This document shows positions 57,116-64,000 of a stretch of 64,000 nt of DNA, piece after piece (position 1 is the stretch's first letter; every line of letters starts with the position of its first letter). A program made the position numbers and the translations under genes. A model generated the notes under the pieces. That model saw nothing but the letters and a program-made list of their open reading frames with translations, was not told the origin of the DNA and did no database searches. The stretch is from an uncultured Cohaesibacter sp. (GTDB lineage: Bacteria > Pseudomonadota > Alphaproteobacteria > Rhizobiales > Cohaesibacteraceae). The stretch is from the NCBI RefSeq assembly GCF_963682185.1, contig NZ_OY821667.1, positions 310,001 through 374,000 of the forward strand, given 5' to 3'.

Positions 57116-59719
57116 CTAGAGATTTTGCTCGGTACGGCTGATGATGTCGTCCTGCACTTCCTTGGCGAGCACGACCCACTGGGCGCTATAACCAGCCACG
57201 CGGACCACAAGGTCTCTGTGTTTTTCAGGTTCACGCTGAGCTTCGAGCAAGACGTTTCTGTCCACCACGTTGAACTGGACATGCATGCCCTTGTGATCGA
57301 AGTAGGAGCGTACAACCGAAGTGAAGTTCAGGATGCCATTGTCGCCAGCAAGGGCGGATGGCAGGAACTTCTGGTTATAGAGGGTACCGTTGGAGGCAAT
57401 GAAGTGGTTGAGCTTGGCAACCGAGTTTGCCGCAGCGGTCGGACCATTGACGTCCTTACCCTGACGAGGTGATACACCGTCAGCAAGAGGTGCCTTGGCC
57501 AGACGTCCGTCAGGCAGTGCAGCAACATCTTTACCGAACAGCACGTTGGCAGACACAGGATAGATACCAGCCTGGAACTGACCTCCGCGCGGGTTGGTGT
57601 ATTTTTCGACTTCTTTACAGTAGATCTCAGCGCACTTGCGGGCGATCAGATCGACTTCATCTATGTCGTTACCGAAGCATTCGGCGCTATCGAGCATGCG
57701 ATGAATGTCGGCATATTTGCCGCTAGGTGCAGCGCTGGAAGAACCAAGGGTCTGATAGACCTGATCTTTCAGAGCAGAGACATCCATGGAGTTGTTGTTG
57801 GCAAGAACCTTGCGAACAGCGGCATAGACCTGATCTTCAGACAGTTCAGCAGCTGCAGGAGCAGCACCGCCAACCGGCTGACCGAAGTTGTTGACCAGAG
57901 CTTCCTTGAGTTCTGCCGGGCTGATTTTCTTTTCGTCAAAGACGAATTTCTTCATTGCGTAGACAGAGTCACCGGTGTCAGCAACACCAAAGGCCTGCGG
58001 GCCGGTGAAGTTGTACAAGGCGCCGCCTTCCTGCACGGACATGCCGCGACCAAGGCAATCATCAACCATTGCAGACTGGAACGGCAGCGGAGCCATTTCG
58101 GCGTGCGCAATGTCAACGCAGTTGTCAGCTTCAACCAGATGGTAGACGAAGTAGGCCATCTGTTTTTCAAAAGCATCGTAGAAGTCATCAAGGCACTTCC
58201 ACTGCGATACGTCCGGCGTAACCGGGCCAAGCTGCTTGTTGCCGATGGTGCCTGGCGTTTCGCCAACCTTACCACCGTGCAGGGTGATTTCGAGGATCTT
58301 GGCTACGTTGAAGAATGCAGCGTCATGCCAGCCTTCTGCCTTATGGATTGGCTGCGGTTCAACGCAACCGACAATGCCGTAATCGCGGGCATCGGCAAGA
58401 GAAACACCACGGTTCTGAAGAGCCGGAATGATCACTTCGTCGTTATACATGGCCGGAACACCAAGACCCAGACGAACAACTTCCGTAGCGCGGAAGAGGA
58501 ATTCATCAGGCGTGCCCTGCCAAACGCGAATGGAGAAGGAAGGAGCTGGCAAACGAACGTGAGAAACAGCTTCCATGCACATGTAGGAAACATCGTTTGT
58601 AGCATCCAGCCCGTCAGAAGTCTGACCACCAACGCACAGATTCTGGAACACGGCGTAACCGGCAAAGGCCTGAGCGGACACTTCGTCACGGGTTTTGTTG
58701 ACGTCGTTGAGCTTGATCCAGATGCAATCGATCAGTTCCTGAGCGAAAGCACGGTCGATGGATGCATCAGCCTGCAGATAGTCGTTCATATACTGGTCGA
58801 AGCGGCCCGGAGAAATGGAATGCCCCGAGGATTCGATCTGCATCAGAGACTGGATGAACCAGAAGGTCTGACAAGCTTCCCAAAAGTTGGAAGCAGGATA
58901 TTCAGGAACGCGTGCGCAGTTCTTGGCAATCTGTTCCAGCTCGGCCTTGCGGGTCGGGTTGCTTTCTGCCCTTGAGAGTTCCAGAGCCTTGTCAGCATAC
59001 CGATGAGCGAAATTGATCGCTGCATTGTAGGTGATGATGATGGCTTCGTAGAACTGGCGTTTCTTGATGTAGGATGGATCATTCTTGTCCATCGCATCCA
59101 TGGCTTTGACGGCTTCTTCGATGATGCCGCGGAAGCCGATTTTCATGATCTTGCCATAGTCAACACAAACGTGACCGACACCACCATAGAAATAGTTGCC
59201 AACGGTGAAGACGCCATTGGCGATGCAGTCCTTGGTCTCCGAAGACATCAGGGAATCAGCATAGGAACTGGTGGTCTTGTTCGGCCAGTATTTGAAGGCT
59301 TCATGCAGCTCGGCAGCTGTTTCTTTCGGAATTTCGAAAGGGTCAGCCATACGGGTTGCCATGGTTTCAAACTCGGCTTCTACCCAATCATAGGAGAATT
59401 CCGGGCAGATTTCCGTAGAACGCGGATTTTTGGTGATGGCACCGACGATCAGTTCGTCGTCGCGTATGGTAACCGGCAGATTATTGAAAATCTTTTCGGC
59501 CACTTTTGCGCGGCGCATGATCGGGGAAAGATGTTCACTTTCCTTGTAGGCCTCGGTAGCCAGAACTGCACGCTCGGACTCAACAAAAGGCGTCGCGTTC
59601 AGAATCTGGTTTTTCAACCGCACAATACGTTCGGTTGGTTGAGAAAAGCCCTTCTCTATCATTACTTCCTCCAGGCTGCAGGATACGACCTCGCTTGCAC
59701 TCTCTGTCGCAAACGCCAT
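57116..59719 (-). CDS. Glycyl radical diol dehydratase (propanediol/glycerol type) with internal insertion
   Basis: 867 residues; signature enzyme of the compartment. The radical site is Gly843 in RVAGYS; catalytic Cys452 and Glu454 lie in GCVEPQ; Asp466 in GWHDAAFF and His183 in VGHVCVDYG correspond to residues that glycerol and propanediol dehydratases use to bind the diol. Choline lyase has a different segment after GCVEPQ, so CutC is excluded. Predicted reaction: 1,2-propanediol to propionaldehyde (or glycerol to 3-hydroxypropionaldehyde), B12-independent. Residues about 614-667, an Ala/Pro linker, two amphipathic helices (625-641, 646-659) and a Ser/Ala/Pro linker, are absent from ordinary family members as I recall them. 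Confidence 0.93.
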   Translation of the reverse strand: MAFATESASEVVSCSLEEVMIEKGFSQPTERIVRLKNQILNATPFVESERAVLATEAYKESEHLSPIMRRAKVAEKIFNNLPVTIRDDELIVGAITKNPRSTEICPEFSYDWVEAEFETMATRMADPFEIPKETAAELHEAFKYWPNKTTSSYADSLMSSETKDCIANGVFTVGNYFYGGVGHVCVDYGKIMKIGFRGIIEEAVKAMDAMDKNDPSYIKKRQFYEAIIITYNAAINFAHRYADKALELSRAESNPTRKAELEQIAKNCARVPEYPASNFWEACQTFWFIQSLMQIESSGHSISPGRFDQYMNDYLQADASIDRAFAQELIDCIWIKLNDVNKTRDEVSAQAFAGYAVFQNLCVGGQTSDGLDATNDVSYMCMEAVSHVRLPAPSFSIRVWQGTPDEFLFRATEVVRLGLGVPAMYNDEVIIPALQNRGVSLADARDYGIVGCVEPQPIHKAEGWHDAAFFNVAKILEITLHGGKVGETPGTIGNKQLGPVTPDVSQWKCLDDFYDAFEKQMAYFVYHLVEADNCVDIAHAEMAPLPFQSAMVDDCLGRGMSVQEGGALYNFTGPQAFGVADTGDSVYAMKKFVFDEKKISPAELKEALVNNFGQPVGGAAPAAAELSEDQVYAAVRKVLANNNSMDVSALKDQVYQTLGSSSAAPSGKYADIHRMLDSAECFGNDIDEVDLIARKCAEIYCKEVEKYTNPRGGQFQAGIYPVSANVLFGKDVAALPDGRLAKAPLADGVSPRQGKDVNGPTAAANSVAKLNHFIASNGTLYNQKFLPSALAGDNGILNFTSVVRSYFDHKGMHVQFNVVDRNVLLEAQREPEKHRDLVVRVAGYSAQWVVLAKEVQDDIISRTEQNL

Positions 59720-59735
59720 CGCCTTTTCCTTAGTG

Positions 59736-60305
59736 CTATGTTTGAGAACCGATTAAACTGACAAAGTTGCGCAGCAAGGCGGGGTGGCCGGGCCAGGCTG
59801 GCGAGGTCACGAGATTTCCGTCCACTACGGATTCATCCGGTTCAACTTTGATAAATTCTCCGCCCGCCATGACGACTTCCGGCGCAACCGCCGGATAGGC
59901 TGTCAGCTTGCGCCCGCGAACAACATTGGCTGCGGTTAAAATCTGAATGCCGTGGCAAATGGCGGCCAGCGGCGCATTGCGCTCCATGAAACCGCGACAA
60001 ATGGAAAGGACATCGTCATCCAATCGCAGATATTCGCAGGCCCTTCCCCCAGCCAGATAAAGCCCTTTATAGAGCTCCGGCTCTATCATGGAAAAAGAAG
60101 CAGTAAGGCAAAACAGATGACCCGGTTTTTCCGAGTAAGTCTGATCGCCCTCAAAATCATGAATTGCCGTGCGAATGAAGTCACCCTTGCGCTTGTTAGG
60201 GCATACGACATCGACCGTAAAACCAAGCATTAACAATGCCTGATAGGGAACCATGACTTCATAATCTTCTGAATAGTCACCAGCTATAATGAGTATACTT
60301 GTCAT
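59736..60305 (-). CDS. DJ-1/PfpI family protein, first gene of the GRM operon
   Basis: 189 residues from ATG 60305; an upstream in-frame ATG (60323) lies within the ribosome-binding GGAGGG. The DJ-1/PfpI fold shows [17 protein letters not shown] with the conserved Glu, [14 protein letters not shown] and the nucleophile elbow [10 protein letters not shown] with the reactive Cys, followed by PAWPGHP. Members act as glyoxalases, deglycases or amidase-like enzymes. Here it may detoxify reactive aldehydes or their adducts. It is 16 bp ahead of the dehydratase gene. Confidence 0.9.
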   Translation of the reverse strand: MTSILIIAGDYSEDYEVMVPYQALLMLGFTVDVVCPNKRKGDFIRTAIHDFEGDQTYSEKPGHLFCLTASFSMIEPELYKGLYLAGGRACEYLRLDDDVLSICRGFMERNAPLAAICHGIQILTAANVVRGRKLTAYPAVAPEVVMAGGEFIKVEPDESVVDGNLVTSPAWPGHPALLRNFVSLIGSQT

Positions 60306-61066
60306 TACAGGCTGTCCCTCCAAACAAAACCAATGCCTCCCACCGATCCACGACCGGCTTGTGCCAAAACATTAGTCCTGTGCCTAAACTTCTATCAATG
60401 GAGAGGCTTGTCATTGAGGGGTAAAGAATTGACATTGTGTGACAGGCTTGCGACACACAAAATTATCACAGTTAATTCAGATATTTACGCGGTATATTAA
60501 GACAAAAGTCAAAGACAGAAGGAATAGTCCAAGGTAAATTTTTAACCCGAAAACGATCAAGAACGACCATCAAATGGAGCAATTGGCAAAAATTTTGACC
60601 CGAACGGCATAGCGCAAGAGCAAGACGCGCCATACCTAAAAACTCAGAAAAATCCTAAATAAGATACTGAAATATATGATATATTCAAACTACTTATAAC
60701 TACAACAATTAAAAACAACGAATGCTGTAGCGCAGCCCTATGCGCCTTCAAAAAGCAAAGACAAAAAATTCCCTACTTTTGTAAAAATATTCGAATTGAC
60801 CAGATCCCATAATTATAAATATGCATTTAAAAGTATTTGCTAATTTTTACGGCGGATTACAAGTATTTAAAGATGAATTCGATTGTCATTATTGAACTTC
60901 ATCTTAATAGTTAAATATACCAGTGCGTGTCCGATCTTCTGAATATTCGCAAGATTACGAAGGCCGAGCAGCCTTCTTCTTTCAATGAGGAGGTGAAAGC
61001 GGACATCCGCTGCAAGATGACGACCTTTGGTCGATGTCAACTACGGGAAGCTCTAGGGAGTAAAAT
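60306..61066. other. Large AT-rich divergent regulatory region
   Basis: About 760 bp with no supported gene, markedly AT-rich from about 60480 to 60930. It must hold the GRM operon promoter (minus) and the promoter of the membrane-protein gene (plus). It contains the inverted repeat at 60435-60460 and, near 61017, a short leader frame. No -24/-12 sigma-54 element or FNR box was found by eye. Confidence 0.6.
60435..60460. promoter_or_regulatory. Inverted repeat upstream of the GRM operon
   Basis: TTGTGTG (60435-60441) and CACACAA (60454-60460) with a 12-base spacer, about 130 bp upstream of the DJ-1 gene start. Spacing fits a dimeric activator such as the AraC-type response regulator, but this is inferred. 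Confidence 0.4.
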
Positions 61067-61070
61067 ATGA
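61017..61070 (+). CDS. Possible 17-codon leader peptide
   Basis: ATG 61017 opens a 17-codon frame (MTTFGRCQLREALGSKI) whose TGA overlaps the ATG of the next gene (ATGA at 61067-61070). A hairpin CGACC-TTT-GGTCG lies in its first codons. No strong ribosome binding site precedes it, although AGGAGG occurs about 30 bases upstream. It could couple translation to the membrane-protein gene, or be chance. Confidence 0.25.
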   Translation: MTTFGRCQLREALGSKI

Positions 61071-62008
61071 CGGCTACAATAATCAGTCTCCTTGTCGCCT
61101 TTGGCGGCGGGATCTTTGGCGCAGCATTAGGCGCGCTTTCAGCCTTTGCATTTGTCGGTTTTCTAACTTTGATCGGAGTTGCCCTGACCTTGGGTATAGC
61201 TCCCGATGCAACCAGCGTTGCCCAGGGTGCCGCAGGCTATTTTGGCGGTTTGCCATTTGGTGCTTTTGGTCCCCATGTTGGCGGTTTTGCCTCGGGCGTT
61301 GCTGCAGCTGCCTACGCAGCCAACAAAGGCTACACTGAAAACGGACGTGACATCATTACAGCGGGCATGGGCCTGAACAAACCAGACGTTTTGCTTGTTG
61401 GCGGCATCTTCGGTGTTCTTGGCTATGCTCTCTGCTGCCTTGTACAGCTTATTCCAAACTTCGGCCCAGGGCTTGCCTGGACGGACTATCCGGGCATTTG
61501 TGTCTTTGTTTCAGCTGTCGTTGCGCGCCTCATCTGGGGTAAAGCCGGCCTGTTCGGCAAAGCAGAAGAAGGCCGGAGCTTCTTCGATCCAAGCGATGCC
61601 ATCAAATGGCTGCCTTTCCAGAGCACCAAGGGACAAATTGCCCTTATCGGTGCGGGCGTTGGCCTGTTGGGTGGCTGGCTCGGCATCACGTATGGCGGCA
61701 CTGGCGCCCTGTTGGCTTTCGGCTTTGCCGCAGCCAGCCTGATCCTGCTTTCGCTCGGTCTTGCAGTGCCAGTAACACACCACATTGCGCTTCCTTCAGC
61801 CATTGCAGCTGTCGCATCTGGCAGCATACTCTGGGCGTTGATCGTTGGCCTCATTTGCGCCTTCTTGGGTGAATTATGCGCCCGTTTGTTCCTGGTTCAC
61901 GGCGATACACATATCGATCCCCCGGCAACAGCCATTGCGATCATGACCTTTGTCTTGAATGGTCTGACTGCCCTTGGCTTCTGGGCAGCGATCCCTATGC
62001 CTCTTTGA
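61067..62008 (+). CDS. Polytopic membrane protein of unknown function
   Basis: 313 residues, Gly/Ala-rich, with about eight hydrophobic segments. It starts TIISLLVAFGGGIFGAALGA, includes GAAGYFGGLPFGAFGPHVGG and ITYGGTGALLAFGFAAASLI, and ends LNGLTALGFWAAIPMPL. Short charged cytoplasmic loops occur near 155-190. No transporter family is recognised. AGGGAG lies six bases ahead of the ATG. Its position divergent from the GRM operon makes a transport role for substrate or product worth testing; composition is like that of the neighbours. Confidence 0.8.
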   Translation: MTATIISLLVAFGGGIFGAALGALSAFAFVGFLTLIGVALTLGIAPDATSVAQGAAGYFGGLPFGAFGPHVGGFASGVAAAAYAANKGYTENGRDIITAGMGLNKPDVLLVGGIFGVLGYALCCLVQLIPNFGPGLAWTDYPGICVFVSAVVARLIWGKAGLFGKAEEGRSFFDPSDAIKWLPFQSTKGQIALIGAGVGLLGGWLGITYGGTGALLAFGFAAASLILLSLGLAVPVTHHIALPSAIAAVASGSILWALIVGLICAFLGELCARLFLVHGDTHIDPPATAIAIMTFVLNGLTALGFWAAIPMPL

Positions 62009-62200
62009 TCATGGATGACTGAAGCACAAGCTGCTGATTTCGGCGTGGAGAATTTATTCCCCACGCCTTTTGTTTGACTGCCCCTTGAGAATCATGGCGT
62101 AAACCAAATCATCCAAAAGCTCGAAGGCACGCTCCGGTGGGCTGGACGTCGAGCTATTTCCCTCTTCACATTGACAAATTAAAGCTTTTTCGCGCTTGCA

Positions 62201-62215
62201 GAACACAGCGAGAAC
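62201..62215 (+). promoter_or_regulatory. SOS box (LexA operator)
   Basis: GAAC-N7-GAAC direct repeat, the alphaproteobacterial LexA site, 79 bp upstream of the lexA start; indicates autoregulation. Confidence 0.85.
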
Positions 62216-62293
62216 ATGTATAGTTTGTTCGTGATTTGTGCCACTGTTGTTTCGCTTATGAGAACAAAGCGATCGCGGAATTTGGAGAGGGAA

Positions 62294-63007
62294 ATGCTAA
62301 CACGCAAACAGCATGAGCTGCTAATGTTCATCCATGAACGCATCAAGGAATCAGGCGTTCCCCCCTCCTTTGACGAAATGAAAGACGCTCTGGATTTGCG
62401 CTCCAAGTCGGGCATTCACCGCCTGATCACGGCGCTCGAAGAACGCGGCTTCATTCGGCGTCTTCCGAACCGCGCCAGAGCGTTGGAGGTTCTCAAGCTT
62501 CCAGAAGCGCACAAACCAACGCTCAGCACGCCAAGCCGCGGCTTTTCGCCCAGTGTCGTAGAAGGTGGCCTTGGCAAATCGCGTTCAAATGAGCAGGTCG
62601 AGCAGGAAAAAACCGAAGAAGTCTCCGGTGTGTCGGTGCCGGTCATGGGCCGCATCGCGGCCGGGGTTCCCATTTCTGCCATTCAGCACCAATCCCACAG
62701 CGTATCTGTACCAGTAGAAATGCTGCGCGGTGGCGAGCATTTTGCCCTTGAGGTTCGTGGCGACTCGATGATTGAAGCGGGCATTCTGGATGGCGACACA
62801 GTTGTCATCAAAAAATCGGATGACGCTGTTTCAGGCGACATTGTCGTAGCATTGGTCGATGATGAAGAAGCCACTCTGAAGCGCATTCGCAAGAAAGGGG
62901 CTTCCATCGCGCTGGAAGCTGCCAACCCGGCTTATGAAACGCGTATTTTCGGCCCAGATCGGGTTCGGGTGCAGGGCAAGCTCGTCGGACTGATGCGCCA
63001 ATATTGA
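62294..63007 (+). CDS. lexA: LexA repressor
   Basis: 237 residues from ATG 62294 with GGAGAGG five bases upstream; the frame is open further but the normal N-terminus is [10 protein letters not shown]. Winged HTH 1-65 ([21 protein letters not shown]); linker; autocleavage site Ala123-Gly124 in GRIAAGVP; serine-lysine dyad Ser158 (GDSMIEAG) and Lys196 (ATLKRI). SOS regulator. A terminator follows, shared with the convergent comEC. Confidence 0.97.
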   Translation: MLTRKQHELLMFIHERIKESGVPPSFDEMKDALDLRSKSGIHRLITALEERGFIRRLPNRARALEVLKLPEAHKPTLSTPSRGFSPSVVEGGLGKSRSNEQVEQEKTEEVSGVSVPVMGRIAAGVPISAIQHQSHSVSVPVEMLRGGEHFALEVRGDSMIEAGILDGDTVVIKKSDDAVSGDIVVALVDDEEATLKRIRKKGASIALEAANPAYETRIFGPDRVRVQGKLVGLMRQY

Positions 63008-63041
63008 CGCAAAATCTTCCAGACACATCGAGAACTCATCT

Positions 63042-63066
63042 AATGCGCCCCAAGGGCGCATTTTTC
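63042..63066. terminator. Terminator between lexA and comEC
   Basis: ATGCGCCC (63043-63050) pairs with GGGCGCAT (63054-63061) around CAA, followed by TTTT on the plus strand. Confidence 0.85.
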
Positions 63067-63098
63067 ATATGTATTCTCTCTTGGACATCAAGTGACTT

Positions 63099-64000
63099 TT
63101 AGCGTCTCTCAGGCATCCATGGGCGTTTGCCAACGGGCAGAGCGGCAATCGACTCGATCTGCCAGTGTGGATTTTTCTCCAGCTCTGATGTCTTTTCCTC
63201 CCCAGCGGACCCATCAATGTCAAAATAGTCCTCAGCCAACCGCGCAAGCAGACCTTGTTCATCCTGTTTATGAAGATACAGAAACTGCGCGCCGGATTGT
63301 GCCAACCTGTCAGCTCCGATCACGAGGCTTGGCCCCTTGCAACTTTGAGGCACCGGCAAACGCGACACAATAATGTCTCTAAGCGCGCATTCCTCAGAAA
63401 AAGCCGACGCTTTGTTGACGATAGCCAGAGACAAATCGCTCCTCTCTGCCGAAGATGCATTCAGAGACGTCACAAAACAGGCCTGCCTATCACATGCGCT
63501 TGTTTGCAATAAGAGCGGATTATCTTTCGGCTCTCGGTCTTGGCTATCACCATCCCCCAGAGCATGCGCATCCCCATCAGCCCTTAGAACTGACCGATAG
63601 TCGAGCGTCATCCCGCGTCCCCCAGTCCTTTGCCAATGCCCCTCGCTATCGCGACTGGCGATTCGGGTACCAGTCTGCGCTATCCAGATGTCAGGCTGCG
63701 GTGCAAACCACCACAGAGCGGCAGCAAAAGTAAGCGGGGCCACAGCCAGCCACGAAAGCCATTTGCGATGAATGGTATAGACGGCAAGTGCCACTAGGGC
63801 AAAGGGCAGGAAGTCCCCTCCGGCTTTGACAACAAGATAGTCTGCATCCCCCCACTGTGACACCATTGTCGCCATGGAGATGACCCAATCAAGGCCCCAC
63901 TCGACCAGTTGCAGCGGCCAGGATTGCAAGCCGAAGGGCGTCATGAACACAGAGACCAACCCCATCGGCATCACGATCAGGCTGATGACTGGCATCGCAA
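63099..64000 (-). CDS. comEC: ComEC/Rec2 family DNA-uptake protein, C-terminal part (cut by window edge)
   Basis: About 300 C-terminal residues; the gene continues past the right end. Visible are the last membrane helices of the competence domain (VISLIVMPMGLVSVFMTPFG; FLPFALVALAVYTIHRKWLS) and the degenerate metallo-beta-lactamase-like end domain typical of alphaproteobacteria (WWFAPQPDIWIAQTG; MTLDYRSVLRADGDA; CDRQACF; DIIVSRLPVPQSC). It would form the inner-membrane DNA channel. Convergent with lexA, as in relatives. Confidence 0.88.
   Translation of the reverse strand, partial: AMPVISLIVMPMGLVSVFMTPFGLQSWPLQLVEWGLDWVISMATMVSQWGDADYLVVKAGGDFLPFALVALAVYTIHRKWLSWLAVAPLTFAAALWWFAPQPDIWIAQTGTRIASRDSEGHWQRTGGRGMTLDYRSVLRADGDAHALGDGDSQDREPKDNPLLLQTSACDRQACFVTSLNASSAERSDLSLAIVNKASAFSEECALRDIIVSRLPVPQSCKGPSLVIGADRLAQSGAQFLYLHKQDEQGLLARLAEDYFDIDGSAGEEKTSELEKNPHWQIESIAALPVGKRPWMPERR

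Noticed and set aside
57701-58975. Long plus-strand open frame of about 424 codons opposite the glycyl radical enzyme
   Set aside because: It is antisense to a well-supported gene, has no family features, and arises from the codon bias of the true gene.
57116-59719. Choline trimethylamine-lyase (CutC) identity for the glycyl radical enzyme
   Set aside because: The segment after GCVEPQ is the WHDAAFF type of diol dehydratases, with the diol-binding Asp and His present, not the choline-lyase type; pduL and PduB-like genes also fit a diol pathway.
44000-60305. B12-dependent diol dehydratase or cobalamin genes in the microcompartment locus
   Set aside because: No large, medium or small diol-dehydratase subunit and no cobalamin genes are visible; the GlcG-like protein is only similar to the PduO C-terminal domain.

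Overview
The window reads as chromosomal DNA of an alphaproteobacterium, most likely a marine or host-associated member of the Hyphomicrobiales (a Cohaesibacter-like organism is my guess, made without any database search). The support is gene order: lpdA-pdhC-pdhB-pdhA-ftsB, eno, kdsA, pyrG, secG, tpiA, ppiD-like, trpD-trpC-moaC-moeA and lexA-comEC is the housekeeping order of that group. The lexA promoter also carries a direct-repeat GAAC-N7-GAAC SOS box, the alphaproteobacterial form. No tRNA, rRNA, CRISPR array, insertion sequence or integrase was seen.

Layout. 75-5913 (minus): pyruvate dehydrogenase complex and ftsB. 6312-11282: ubiD-ubiX, a small membrane protein, a DUF2087 protein, an alpha/beta hydrolase and a membrane protein, apparently inserted between ftsB and eno. 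11526-19916 (mostly minus): eno, kdsA, a VOC protein, pyrG, secG and tpiA, with a DUF1835 gene and a small membrane protein between them. 20325-25946 (plus): ppiD-like chaperone, trpD, trpC, moaC, moeA. 26026-26862 (minus): ferredoxin-NADP reductase. 27773-37397 (plus): a curli-type functional amyloid locus with csgF, csgG, five curlin-repeat proteins (three of them 511-599 residues long), a csgH-like gene and an Inh/SH3 protein. 37515-43912: a LysR regulator divergent from ugpB-ugpA-ugpE-ugpC-ugpQ (glycerol-3-phosphate and glycerophosphodiester use). 43965-60305 (all minus): a 17-gene glycyl-radical-enzyme microcompartment (GRM) operon. 61067-62008: a polytopic membrane protein. 62294 to the end: lexA and the 3' part of comEC, convergent.

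How the genes work together. The GRM operon encodes a B12-independent diol dehydratase of the propanediol/glycerol type with its radical-SAM activase. It also encodes an aldehyde dehydrogenase, an alcohol dehydrogenase and PduL, which would convert the aldehyde to alcohol and acyl-phosphate, and five shell proteins (PduA-like, PduB-like, a tailed BMC-H, an EutN-type vertex protein and an EutS/PduU-like permuted BMC). Accessory genes are EutJ, a flavoprotein, a GlcG/PduO-C-like protein and a DJ-1/PfpI protein. The operon ends with its own metK (SAM supply), a PocR-domain histidine kinase and an AraC-type response regulator. Targeting helices are unusual: three in a row on the aldehyde dehydrogenase and two inside the glycyl radical enzyme itself. 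The curli locus makes secreted amyloid but shows no csgE. moeA and lexA, normally close in this group, are separated here by about 36 kb of accessory functions.
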